A stretch of 21,911 nt of DNA from Betaproteobacteria bacterium (GTDB taxonomy: Bacteria; Pseudomonadota; Gammaproteobacteria; Burkholderiales; Burkholderiaceae). The stretch covers positions 1 to 21,911 of the forward strand of contig JAGWXN010000022.1 of assembly GCA_018969885.1 (NCBI GenBank), in the 5' to 3' direction. Positions 14,254-21,911 of the stretch are shown in pieces. Position numbers and translations under genes: made by a program. Every line of letters starts with the position of its first letter. The first letter of the stretch is position 1. The notes under the pieces are model-generated. The model was not told where the DNA came from. It made no database searches and saw nothing but the letters and a program-made list of their open reading frames with translations.

Positions 14254-16978
14254 CTGGCATCATCACCGTCAGATACCCGATAAGCAGCAGCGCCATCCAG
14301 GCAAACCAGACAGGGGGCGGTGGTGCGAGACCAAACACCGCTGCGAGCGGACTGAAGGGCAGCCACAGCCCGGCGAGCAGCACGGCAAGCGACGCAAGCG
14401 TCACCGGCCAGGCTGCTCGCTGCCGACGAAGCGGCAGTTCCGGCGCCCGCATGAGCTGAACCACCACGACCTGCGTGGCGAGCCCCAGCATCAACCAGGC
14501 CGACTGGAACAACGCCTGACGCTCCACCGTGGCCACCTGCAGCACGCCAGCCAGGACGCCGAACGCGAGCAGGTCGAAGAGCGAGCTCACGGGCCCCGAC
14601 ATCAGCATGAAACGCTTGAACTCACCGGGATCCCAGCGGCGGGGCGCAGCGACCAGTTCGGGCTCGACCCGATCAAACGGCAGCGCCGCCTGCGACAGGT
14701 CGTACAGCAGGTTCTGCACCAGCAGTTGGATGGGCAGCATCGGCAGAAAAGGAAGAAAGGCACTGGCCACCAGCACCGAGAGCACATTGCCAAAATTTGA
14801 GCTCGCCGCCATCCGTAGATAGCGGTTCATGTTGCAGAGCGCGGCACGGCCCAGCATGACCCCGGCATCAATCACCAGAAGACTCTTCTCGAGCAGCACC
14901 ACATCAGCCGCCTCGCGCGCAATATCCACTGCGGTATCCACCGAGATACCCACATCCGCCGCACGCAGCGCCGGTGCGTCATTGATGCCGTCGCCGAGAA
15001 AACCCACCGTATGCCCGACCTGGCGGAGCGCAGCCACGATCCGCTCCTTCTGACGCGGCGTGAGTCGGGCCGCCACCCGAACCTGGTCAAAGGCACGGGC
15101 GAGCGCCTCGTCGTTCATCGCATCGACCTGCGACCCCGTCAGAATCGACGGCGAATGCAGGCCCACTCGCGTGCACACACTCGCCGCAACGGTCTCGCTA
15201 TCGCCGGTCAGCACAATGATTCGTATGCCATGCGCTGCGAGCGCATCAAGCGCCGGCGCCGCACTGTCACGCGGCGGATCCAGAAACGCGACGAACCCGG
15301 CCAGGGTCAGATTCGCTTCGTCCTCACGCCCGAAGCGAACCTGTGATCGATCGATCGGGCGCACAGCGATTGCGACCACGCGCAACCCATCGCGCTCGAG
15401 CGCAGCCACACGGGCTCGCGCGGCAGCCCGCCCGGCCTCGTCAATCGGCTGATCCGAGCCGGCCAGACGAACCCTAGCGCAGCAGGAAAGCACCTCTTCC
15501 ACCGCACCCTTACAGATCAGCTGATGTTCGTCCCCGTCGCCCTTTAACACCACGGAGAGCCGGCGACGCTCAAAGTCAAAGGGGATTTCATCCAGCGGCT
15601 GCCAGCGCGCGTCACTCAATGCCAACGACCGGGCATCCGCATGGCCCAGCACCGCACGATCGAGCGCACTGCGTAACCCCGTTTGATACCGGCTGTTCAG
15701 CCAGGCGAGCTGGTAGACGTCATCGGATTCGTTACCCGCCGGATCGAGATGGCGATCCAGCACGATCCTGTCTTCGGTGAGCGTACCGGTCTTGTCGATG
15801 CAAAGAATGTCCATCGCCCCGAGCGCCTGAATCGCATCAAGACGCCTCACCACCACCTGTTGCCGTGAGAGATCGACTGCGCCCTTCGCGAGCGCTGCAG
15901 TGACCACCATCGGCAGCATCTCAGGCGTCAGCCCGACCGCCACCGACAGCGCGAACAGAAACGCTCCCCCCCAGTCGCCGCGCAACAGCCCGTTGATCAG
16001 AAACACCAGCGGCACCATCACCGAAGCAAAGCCGAGCAAAAGAAGCCCGATCCGATTCATCTCCTGCTGCAAAGGGTCGCTCGCGGGATGCTGGGCCGCG
16101 GCCGACAGCGCAAGCGAGCCGAACAGCGTCGACGAACCGGTGGCGAGCACCAGAGCACTGGCCGCACCGGACACCACCGTAGTCCCCTGAAACAACAGTG
16201 CCGGCTCGTTCAGCACGCCGGCAGCGGGCGGGCCTCCACGCTGCGCGTCTTTTTCAACCGGCAACGACTCGCCGGTAAGGCTTGCCTGGGCGACAAACAG
16301 CTGCCGCGATTCGATCAGCCTGCAGTCAGCCGGCACGATGTCGCCTGCTGCGAGCAGCACGATGTCCCCGGGCACCAGCGCCTCGATCGCGAGTTCGATC
16401 GATCTCGGCTGGACCTCGCTTTGTATCGTTGCGGATCGGCGAAGCACAGTCGCCGTGCTATGCACCAGTTTTGCGAGGCGCGCGAGCGCGGTCTGCGCCC
16501 GCTGCTCCTGAAAGAGCCGAAGCACGCCCGACAGCAGCACCATCACGCCAATCACCGCCGCCGCCCGCCCGTCATCAGCAATCCAGGCGAGCGCTGCAAG
16601 GAGCGCAAGCAGCAGATTGAACGGGCTCGCAACGCTCCTCAGTGGCTGAAGCCATCGATACCACGCAGGCTCGCGCGGCAGCGCGTTGGGGCCGTATCGG
16701 CGCGCACGCGCGGTCGCTTCGCGCTCGGTGAGGCCCAGCGGATGCGCATGCAGTTCGGCAAACAGCCGCTCGATCGGCCAGCGCGCGCCTCGGGCGAGGC
16801 GTGCGGTCTCATCCGGGGAGACCGCGTGCATCGACCCGTGCATACCCATCCTCTGCTGCATCGGATGGCGCCCCATCCCGCGCAGCTTCAGCCAGCGGTG
16901 CAGCACCCCCCGCAGCCAAACGCCGATTGAATTCACGAGCGCGCAGCCAAGGTTGAGAGGCAGACGATGCTGCACCAC
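14216..16978 (-). CDS. mgtA: Magnesium-translocating P-type ATPase (MgtA)
   Basis: A 920-residue P3B-type ATPase importing Mg2+ across the inner membrane. Conserved parts, in order: first helices (about 115-155), actuator loop TGES (235-238), the intramembrane LSVAVGLTPEMLP segment (about 345), phosphorylation motif DKTGTL with Asp395, the nucleotide-binding stretch DEIPFDFERRRLSVV, LTGDSE, GDGINDAPALRAADVGIS, and the C-terminal helices with SSNFGNVLSVLVASAFLPFL. These match the MgtA/MgtB subgroup closely. The extreme N-terminus includes a Met/His-rich run (about 35-52, MGRHPMQQRMGMHGSMHAV). The start is uncertain: tandem GTG codons at 16978/16975, or the ATG at 16876; none has a clear Shine-Dalgarno. 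It lies downstream of an MFS gene across a 77-bp spacer that can fold into a stem. No MgtL-like leader peptide was found. Confidence 0.95.
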   Translation of the reverse strand: MVQHRLPLNLGCALVNSIGVWLRGVLHRWLKLRGMGRHPMQQRMGMHGSMHAVSPDETARLARGARWPIERLFAELHAHPLGLTEREATARARRYGPNALPREPAWYRWLQPLRSVASPFNLLLALLAALAWIADDGRAAAVIGVMVLLSGVLRLFQEQRAQTALARLAKLVHSTATVLRRSATIQSEVQPRSIELAIEALVPGDIVLLAAGDIVPADCRLIESRQLFVAQASLTGESLPVEKDAQRGGPPAAGVLNEPALLFQGTTVVSGAASALVLATGSSTLFGSLALSAAAQHPASDPLQQEMNRIGLLLLGFASVMVPLVFLINGLLRGDWGGAFLFALSVAVGLTPEMLPMVVTAALAKGAVDLSRQQVVVRRLDAIQALGAMDILCIDKTGTLTEDRIVLDRHLDPAGNESDDVYQLAWLNSRYQTGLRSALDRAVLGHADARSLALSDARWQPLDEIPFDFERRRLSVVLKGDGDEHQLICKGAVEEVLSCCARVRLAGSDQPIDEAGRAAARARVAALERDGLRVVAIAVRPIDRSQVRFGREDEANLTLAGFVAFLDPPRDSAAPALDALAAHGIRIIVLTGDSETVAASVCTRVGLHSPSILTGSQVDAMNDEALARAFDQVRVAARLTPRQKERIVAALRQVGHTVGFLGDGINDAPALRAADVGISVDTAVDIAREAADVVLLEKSLLVIDAGVMLGRAALCNMNRYLRMAASSNFGNVLSVLVASAFLPFLPMLPIQLLVQNLLYDLSQAALPFDRVEPELVAAPRRWDPGEFKRFMLMSGPVSSLFDLLAFGVLAGVLQVATVERQALFQSAWLMLGLATQVVVVQLMRAPELPLRRQRAAWPVTLASLAVLLAGLWLPFSPLAAVFGLAPPPPVWFAWMALLLIGYLTVMMPVRRRLAAVAHER

Positions 16979-16980
16979 AG

Positions 16981-17061
16981 CGCTGACCCGTGCGCGGGCC
17001 GCCCCTGCTGCCGATTGATCCGGGGCAAGCGGTACGCAGGCCGCGCGAGCCCGGGTCAGCG
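16981..17061 (-). other. Long inverted repeat / structured leader at the MFS-mgtA junction
   Basis: CGCTGACCCG (16981-16990) and CGGGTCAGCG (17052-17061) are a perfect 10-bp inverted repeat. Inside, GCGCGGGCC (16992-17000) pairs with GGCCGCGC (17039-17046) with one bulge, and GCCCC (17001-17005) with GGGGC (17022-17026). On the minus-strand RNA the outer stem contains the MFS stop codon (17056-17058) and ends two bases before the GTG at 16978. No T-run follows, so it is not a standard terminator. Translational coupling or attenuation control of mgtA is possible. Confidence 0.55.
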
Positions 17062-18390
17062 ATCTCCAGGCGTGGGCTGGGTGATGACGTCACGCATCCG
17101 CCACGTCACGATCATCCAGGCCACCAGCCCCTCAACGACCATCAGTTGCAGCGCTGTAGCAGCGCCCAGTCGCTCGGCCGTCCAGCCCAGGAGCAGAAAC
17201 CCGAGCGGACCACTGCCGATCGAAATCGTGAGGAGACCCATCAGCCGACTGCGGGCGGACTCTGGCGCACCAATCAGCACCAAGGTGGCCTGCATCGACG
17301 CGAAACCCGCCACGCCAAAACCTGAAACCAGCAGCGCGAGCCACGCCAGACCTGCGTTCGGCGCCATCGAAAACACCGCCATCATCAGAATGAATGTGAT
17401 GCAGCCGATCGCAAAGAATCGGCCGTGATAGCGAATCCGGTGTCCATAGCGAACCACTAACACCGACCCCAGCGTGGCACCAATGCCCTCGGCGGCAGTG
17501 AGAAACCCAACCATCGCGGCCGACAGATTCAGCTGCTGATCACCCACCACCGGGATCATGCTCATTCCGGGAAAGCCGAACAGGTTGAAGACCAGCGACA
17601 TACTGATCGCAAGCAGCGCCACGCGGTTACTGCGCGCGAGGGCGATCCCCTCGCGGAGGTTACGCAGAAAGCCACTGCGTCGTCGCGCCGTGCGCTGACC
17701 ATCGTCGATCTGCATCATGAAGCGCAGCGTCGCGCCGTGCATGATCGAGGAAAACACGAACGCGCCGGTGAGCCCCACCCATTCAAGAACCAGCCCCCCG
17801 GTGAGCGGTCCCAGCATCTTGGTGATGTTGTTCGACATGGTGTCGATTGCCATCGCAGGAACGATCTGGTTGGGGGCCACCACCGAACCCAGCATCGACC
17901 GTCTGAGTGGCAGTTCGGCTGCCCAATAGACGCCGGAGGCCAGCGCGCCGATCGCCAGATGCCAGACCTCAATCCATCCGAGCGCAGCAAGCGCCGCCTG
18001 CAGAGCAGTCAGAGCGAGCATGACCCGCACCAGCACGAGATAAGTGCGGCGCACGCCGAAGCGGTCAGCCGCCATGGCGAGAATCGGACCGGCTGGCGCA
18101 AACGGCAGGATGCGCAGCATCGCAATCACCGAAGCAAGCAGTGCCGACCCGGTGATCTCAAACACATAGATGCCGACCACCACGATCTCCAGCCATCGAA
18201 CCACTCCACCGCAGACGCCCGCGAGCCATACCCGACGAAACGCGGGCTGCGATAAGGGACTGTCAGGATCGAAGGTCACGGGCTGAAATACCCTCGCCAG
18301 GTAGTGGACGGCGGTGGAGATGACAGAAACGGTCAGGCTTGGCTGCTGGCCCGACAGCATCAACGGCGGTACAGTAGCAGACGCACTCAC
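17056..18390 (-). CDS. MFS transporter (EntS-like / MFS_3 family)
   Basis: A 444-residue inner-membrane transporter with the hydrophobicity pattern of 12 helices. After about 50 polar residues, the first helix region is FRRVWLAGVCGGVVRWLEIVV. MFS motif A lies after helix 2-3 (about 101-115, GPILAMAADRFGVRR). A second-half counterpart, VLVVRYGHRIRYHGR, follows the middle loop (RTARRRSGFLRNLREG). The overall pattern is that of MFS exporters related to EntS and macrolide efflux proteins, but the substrate cannot be read off. The GTG at 18390 has AAGG eight bases upstream; an ATG at residue 11 is an alternative. It is divergent from the SGNH hydrolase gene over about 70 bp and lies upstream of mgtA on the same strand, so the two may be one transcript. 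Confidence 0.9.
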   Translation of the reverse strand: MSASATVPPLMLSGQQPSLTVSVISTAVHYLARVFQPVTFDPDSPLSQPAFRRVWLAGVCGGVVRWLEIVVVGIYVFEITGSALLASVIAMLRILPFAPAGPILAMAADRFGVRRTYLVLVRVMLALTALQAALAALGWIEVWHLAIGALASGVYWAAELPLRRSMLGSVVAPNQIVPAMAIDTMSNNITKMLGPLTGGLVLEWVGLTGAFVFSSIMHGATLRFMMQIDDGQRTARRRSGFLRNLREGIALARSNRVALLAISMSLVFNLFGFPGMSMIPVVGDQQLNLSAAMVGFLTAAEGIGATLGSVLVVRYGHRIRYHGRFFAIGCITFILMMAVFSMAPNAGLAWLALLVSGFGVAGFASMQATLVLIGAPESARSRLMGLLTISIGSGPLGFLLLGWTAERLGAATALQLMVVEGLVAWMIVTWRMRDVITQPTPGDR

Positions 18391-18428
18391 GGCAGCCTTG
18401 CGGCCCTAGCCTCATACGATGCATGTTT

Positions 18429-18454
18429 CCAACCCCACTGACCACACAGGTTGG
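18429..18454 (+). other. Hairpin over the ribosome-binding region of the SGNH hydrolase gene
   Basis: CCAACC (18429-18434) and GGTTGG (18449-18454) form a 6-bp stem with a 14-base loop. The only Shine-Dalgarno-like AGG (18448-18450) lies at its edge, six bases before the ATG at 18461. It may dampen translation initiation. Confidence 0.3.
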
Positions 18455-18460
18455 CTTTCG

Positions 18461-19555
18461 ATGAAACGACTGTTCGTCCTTGTTACTGCGGTTCTGATCG
18501 GCGCACTCTCCGGTTGCGGCGGCTCCACCGTCGGCCCCAACGTCTACACGGCAGGCGATAGTCTGACCGACTCAGGCACCTTTGGTTTTCGCTTCACTCT
18601 CGCAGGCACCGCCACCGCACCCAACCGAGTATGGCCCGAATTGGTCGCGGCGTCGCTGGTGATGACCGAACCCTGCGCGCGTTACAAGGGCGATCTGGCC
18701 ACAGGCATCGTAGAAGCCAATCCGGCCGCACTCAATTGCACCGGCTACGCGGTGGGCGGCGCGCGTATCAACCCGGGTGGCCAGGCCAACGATTCCACCC
18801 CTTACTCGGTGCTCAAGCAGATCCGCGATATGGTGGGCGAACGTCGCATCCTGGGCGAGCGCGATTTAGTGCTGATCTCGGGCGGTGCCAATGACGCCGC
18901 CGACCTATTCGCGCTGTGGCTGAAGGCGCAGGACAACACTCCTGCCTCCGCAGCAAACTACCTGGCGCTCCTGAAGGAACTCCTGACCGACGCAGAACTG
19001 GCCGGTGAAGCCGACTCCAACAAGCGGGCCGTCCTCTACATGGTCAAGCTCGCCAACACCCTGGCTGACACCGTACGCGATCAGCTGCTTGCCAACGGCG
19101 CGCGTCGCGTTCTCTTTGCCAATCTCCCCGATCTCACCCGCACGCCCAAATTGCAGGCTGTGCTCACACCGCTGCAGCAGCCTGCACTCTATACGTTCGC
19201 AAGAGAGCTGTCGGTACAGTTCAACGATCAGTTCGCCCGACGTTTCGCAAGCGACAGCCGGGTGGCCATTTACAGTTTGCTTGACGCGCTAGATGCGTGG
19301 GTCACCGATCCGCCACCCGAGTTCACGCAGGCCACCACGCCCGCCTGCCCGCCCGCGCCGAATGCGCCCACGCCCACCTACGATCTCAGCAAGTGCACGG
19401 CCACACTCCTGTCATCGGCTGAGGTTGCGCAAGGGCGACCGGCCAACTGGTGGGACCGCTATCTGTTTTCAGATGACTTCCATCCCACGCCGCGCGGCCA
19501 TGCCGAGGCCGCCGCCCAGGTGGTGCAGATCCTCCGCTCACGCGGCTGGAACTGA
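18461..19555 (+). CDS. GDSL/SGNH-family lipoprotein hydrolase
   Basis: A 364-residue secreted esterase or acylhydrolase of the SGNH superfamily. The signal MKRLFVLVTAVLIGALSGC ends in a lipobox with Cys19. Block I is YTAGDSLTDSG with nucleophile Ser34; a block III-like GGANDAADL supplies the oxyanion Asn; block V, DDFHPTPRGH, supplies Asp338 and His341. The gene lacks a C-terminal autotransporter barrel and is short, so it is a free lipoprotein, probably in the outer membrane or periplasm (Gly after Cys). The ATG at 18461 is chosen for the signal peptide; an in-frame ATG at 18419 adds 14 residues without signal character. A Pro-rich insertion with two cysteines (about 303-328) precedes block V. 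Substrate unknown; lipid, acetylated polysaccharide or polyester are all possible. It converges on the epimerase gene. Confidence 0.9.
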   Translation: MKRLFVLVTAVLIGALSGCGGSTVGPNVYTAGDSLTDSGTFGFRFTLAGTATAPNRVWPELVAASLVMTEPCARYKGDLATGIVEANPAALNCTGYAVGGARINPGGQANDSTPYSVLKQIRDMVGERRILGERDLVLISGGANDAADLFALWLKAQDNTPASAANYLALLKELLTDAELAGEADSNKRAVLYMVKLANTLADTVRDQLLANGARRVLFANLPDLTRTPKLQAVLTPLQQPALYTFARELSVQFNDQFARRFASDSRVAIYSLLDALDAWVTDPPPEFTQATTPACPPAPNAPTPTYDLSKCTATLLSSAEVAQGRPANWWDRYLFSDDFHPTPRGHAEAAAQVVQILRSRGWN

Positions 19556-19580
19556 TTGCCTGCGGTCCCTGCGGCTCGCA

Positions 19581-20597
19581 TCAGAGTCCGGGCCAGCCCG
19601 CCCTGCGGGCAGCCTCACGCCAGGAGATAAAGTCGGTCAAGGCGGAGTCGGCCAGGAACTGCGGGGCATAGCCGGTGTCGCGTATGAGCCGTTCGATTCG
19701 CATCGGCGAACGACGCGCCACCTTGCCCCGTCCCGTGGTCGCCCGCCCAGCATCGTGAACCATCTCCGCCTGGAAGCCGGGAAACCGCGCCGATAGCCGC
19801 TGGCACCAGTCTGACACCGACCAGCGGCGCCCCGCTGACAGGTGATACACCGGCTCAGGCGGCCCGTCGGCGCGCGCAAGCAGCCCCACCAGACCGCGCG
19901 CCACATCGCGCGAATACACCCAATCATCTGCACAGTCCGCATGCACGGTTACGCTCGCCGACTGCTCGGCGAGCCGGATCAGTTGTAGCGGCAGACTCAG
20001 AGTATCGCGCACGCCGGTGTCGTATTCCCAGCGACCGAACACCATGCCCAGGCGCACCACGGTCACGTCGAGCGCGCGGGTGGCGCGGTAGCGGACCGCG
20101 ATCCGTTCGGCCGCGAATTTAGTGATGCCGTAGAGGGTCTCGGGCCAGACGGGGCTCGTCTGTTCGTCAAGTTCCGGCGACAGCAACCCGGCCGCGCCGA
20201 AGATCGATCCCGTGCCCAACTGCAGTACGCGGGGCACCCGGTGACGGAGCGCGGCCTCGAGCACCTCAATCGTGCCGAGCACATTCACTTCGGCAATGCT
20301 GCGAGCTGCACGCACTTCGCGGGCAGCGTCTGCCGTGACCGCCGCAGCATGCACCAGGCGATCGACCTGAAACGAGCGGAACACCGCATCCAGGGCGGTT
20401 GCCGACAACACATCGCCCGCCACCACAGCGAGCCGGTCGGCCGACTCGCCCAGCAAGGCTCGCGTCCCCTCAGGGAGCGCGCCGGGTCCAAACAGCACGA
20501 CACGCTGCCCGCGCCCGAGCAGTTCTTCGGCCAGATTGAGGCCGACAAACCCCGTGCCGCCAGTGATCAGTGTGACGGGCTCCAGAGCGCCACTCAT
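19581..20597 (-). CDS. NAD-dependent epimerase/dehydratase (extended SDR)
   Basis: A 338-residue extended short-chain dehydrogenase/reductase. The cofactor motif is TGGTGFVG (12-19); GDVLSATALD (61-70) has the Asp that contacts adenine. The HAAAVT strand, the catalytic region LGTGSIFG (127-134) and the Tyr156-x3-Lys160 pair (YGITK) are all present. Then come VVRLGMVFG and DDWVYSRDVA. These residues support NAD-dependent redox or epimerisation of a nucleotide sugar or similar hydroxy compound. The ATG at 20597 overlaps the stop of the upstream Bug gene as ATGA, so it is translated from the same message. Most SDRs of this kind act on sugars, but coupling to a carboxylate-binding protein suggests a catabolic dehydrogenase acting on an imported acid or lactone. 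The substrate is not decided. Confidence 0.92.
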   Translation of the reverse strand: MSGALEPVTLITGGTGFVGLNLAEELLGRGQRVVLFGPGALPEGTRALLGESADRLAVVAGDVLSATALDAVFRSFQVDRLVHAAAVTADAAREVRAARSIAEVNVLGTIEVLEAALRHRVPRVLQLGTGSIFGAAGLLSPELDEQTSPVWPETLYGITKFAAERIAVRYRATRALDVTVVRLGMVFGRWEYDTGVRDTLSLPLQLIRLAEQSASVTVHADCADDWVYSRDVARGLVGLLARADGPPEPVYHLSAGRRWSVSDWCQRLSARFPGFQAEMVHDAGRATTGRGKVARRSPMRIERLIRDTGYAPQFLADSALTDFISWREAARRAGWPGL

Positions 20598-21601
20598 TGC
20601 GATTCGATCTTCGCCGCGGACACCACGGCGCGCCACTTGCTCGCCTCGTCATTGATAAAGGTCGCACTTCGCGCAGGATCCATCACCAGCGGCTGACAGG
20701 CCATGGCGGCGAGCCGTGCGGTGTAGTCGGGGTCGGACACGACGCGCTCGTGAAGCGCGCGCAGCGCGCCACGAACCTCGGGCGGCGTTTTGGAAGGCAC
20801 AGAGATCGCCCACCAGGTGCTCGACAACATCCCCTGAACGCCCGCCTCGGCGAAGGTGGGCACCGCCGGCAATTGCGGCAGTCTTGAATCATGGGCAACG
20901 GCGAGCGCTCGCAACTTGCCGCTCTCGATATGGGCGCGTAGCGTGGTGAGATCGTTGACCGTCATATCGGCCTCGCCTGAGAGCACGGCCAGCGTAGCGG
21001 GTCCGCCTCCTTTGTAAGGCACATGGAGCAGATCGACTCCCGCGCGCAGCTTCAGCAGTTCGCCGCCCATCTGCACAATGCTGCCCGGGCCAGCCGACGA
21101 AAAGCTCAAACGCCCCGGGTCGCGTTTGGCCGCGGCGACCAGCTCCTCCACCGTCCGAGCGGCGAGGCCCGCTCGCACCGCCAGCAGATGCGGAGCGATC
21201 GCCACCAGACCAATTAGGCTGAGATCGCGCGCAGCGTCATAGGGGAGTTTTCGAATCAGCAGTTCATTGATCACCTGCGTGCTGGTTGATCCGAAGAGAA
21301 TCGTGTGACCACTGGGCGCTGCAGCCACCACCGCCTGGGTACCGATCACGCCCGCCGCGCCGACACGGTTGTCGACCACGACATTCTGGCCCGCGATTCG
21401 CGCCAGGTGTTGCGCATAAAGGCGCCCAACGATATCGGCCGGGCCACCCGCTGGAAACGGTACCACCAGGGTCAGGGGTCGGTCAGGAAAGCTGGGTGCG
21501 CCTGCGCTCTGCGCCAGCACCTGGCTGCCTGCGCCTGCGATCGGTAACGACAAGATGAGCCGGCGCAGTCTGTTCGGCCGGGTGTCGGAGATGATGTTCA
21601 T
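20594..21601 (-). CDS. Tripartite tricarboxylate transporter substrate-binding protein (TctC/Bug family), copy 3
   Basis: A 335-residue periplasmic receptor. The N-terminus MNIISDTRPNRLRRLILSLP leads into a hydrophobic core and a cleavage region near LAQS (about 30-31). Bug motifs: LTLVVPFPAGGPADIVGRLY, VVVDNRVGAAGVIGTQAVVAAAPSGHT and LLHVPYKGGGPATLAVLSGE. The ATG at 21601 has GAGGGG seven bases upstream on the minus strand. It is coupled to the epimerase by ATGA and follows an NMT1-like gene by 57 bp, so all three are probably one transcript. The three Bug proteins of this window differ clearly in sequence and are not recent duplicates. No membrane subunits lie nearby. The ligand is probably an organic acid, possibly the epimerase substrate or a precursor. 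Confidence 0.94.
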   Translation of the reverse strand: MNIISDTRPNRLRRLILSLPIAGAGSQVLAQSAGAPSFPDRPLTLVVPFPAGGPADIVGRLYAQHLARIAGQNVVVDNRVGAAGVIGTQAVVAAAPSGHTILFGSTSTQVINELLIRKLPYDAARDLSLIGLVAIAPHLLAVRAGLAARTVEELVAAAKRDPGRLSFSSAGPGSIVQMGGELLKLRAGVDLLHVPYKGGGPATLAVLSGEADMTVNDLTTLRAHIESGKLRALAVAHDSRLPQLPAVPTFAEAGVQGMLSSTWWAISVPSKTPPEVRGALRALHERVVSDPDYTARLAAMACQPLVMDPARSATFINDEASKWRAVVSAAKIESQ

Positions 21602-21658
21602 GAAGAGACCCCTCGTTAAACCAAAGCATCAAACCACCAGGCGGTGCGTTCGCCGCCC

Positions 21659-21911
21659 TCAGGGGTCGACGACGATCGTGTCGAACGCCGCGGCCTGCCC
21701 CACAAACCCGCCGGCGAGCAGACTATCTCGCAGGCGGTCAACACCTTCGCGGACCACCTGCGGCGACATCGACCAAACCCCTGACGACACATAGCGCGAC
21801 ACCGCTGCCCTGAGCACATCCGGGCTCACCCCCGGGAAACGGGGTGCGACGCACTGCGCGAGCGCCTCCGGCCCTTCGGTGACCATCCAGCGCTGTGCCC
21901 GCGCTAGCGCA
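21659..21911 (-). CDS. Partial NMT1-like ABC substrate-binding protein, C-terminal end
   Basis: The frame runs off the window at 21911, so only the last 83 residues are seen. The sequence (RAQRWMVTEGPEAL, FPGVSPDVLRAAVSRYVSSGVW, VREGVDRLRDSLLAGGFV, FDTIVVDP) matches the usual C-terminal helices of NMT1/TauA-type receptors, where a tryptophan-containing loop and a final Asp-rich end recur. An internal ATG at 21886 is not taken as the start, because the upstream codons in the same frame continue the helix. It ends 57 bp before the third Bug gene, same strand. The family call rests on a short piece and is moderate. Confidence 0.6.
   Translation of the reverse strand, partial: ALARAQRWMVTEGPEALAQCVAPRFPGVSPDVLRAAVSRYVSSGVWSMSPQVVREGVDRLRDSLLAGGFVGQAAAFDTIVVDP

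Noticed and set aside
16088..16930. 280-residue plus-strand frame over mgtA
   Set aside because: Antisense to a highly conserved ATPase; Arg/Gln/His-rich translation with no domain.
16979..17055. MgtL-like leader peptide or M-box magnesium riboswitch before mgtA
   Set aside because: The spacer is 77 bp, too short for an M-box, and shows no proline-rich leader frame.
21640..21657. GGCGG...CCGCC hairpin between the NMT1-like and Bug genes as a terminator
   Set aside because: Five base pairs only and no continuous T-run on the minus strand; expected by chance at this GC content.

Overview
The window is GC-rich chromosomal DNA of a betaproteobacterium, most likely a Burkholderiales member. The clearest sign is three orphan TctC/'Bug'-type periplasmic binding proteins in 22 kb, an expansion typical of that order. 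An MgtA-type ATPase, a family III CoA-transferase and an intradiol dioxygenase fit a free-living aromatic and organic-acid degrader. I see no tRNA, rRNA, CRISPR array, insertion sequence or integrase.

Layout. 151-1746 (+): galU and a CoxG-like SRPBCC protein with a C-terminal membrane anchor. 1790-4566 (+): an AT-richer promoter, an OmpR-type response regulator, and a hybrid sensor kinase broken by an internal deletion plus frame change that removes the ATPase N-box. 4630-5607 (+): Bug protein 1, facing an NMT1-type lipoprotein at 5697-6698 (-), with two hairpins between them. 6983-9088 (+): a fused tandem CaiB/BaiF CoA-transferase. 9229-11404 (+): two adjacent proteins sharing one zinc-ribbon module (three copies plus one; the second protein has a membrane helix). 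11388-14253 (+): a compact catabolic operon of Bug protein 2, an intradiol dioxygenase and a 3-hydroxyisobutyrate-dehydrogenase-like enzyme. 14216-18390 (-): an MFS transporter followed by mgtA, separated by a leader that can fold into a long stem. 18461-19555 (+): a GDSL/SGNH lipoprotein hydrolase. 19581-21911 (-): an epimerase/dehydratase translationally coupled to Bug protein 3, behind the 3' end of another NMT1-like binding protein.

How it works together. The 11388-14253 operon looks like uptake plus ring cleavage plus oxidation of a hydroxylated aromatic. The binding proteins have no permeases here, so they must use partners elsewhere. The best second-look items are the broken kinase, the paired zinc-ribbon proteins (possible undescribed envelope-linked system), a 14-bp-period ACGTT repeat shared by the response-regulator and zinc-ribbon upstream regions, the asymmetric tandem CoA-transferase, and the structured MFS-mgtA junction.
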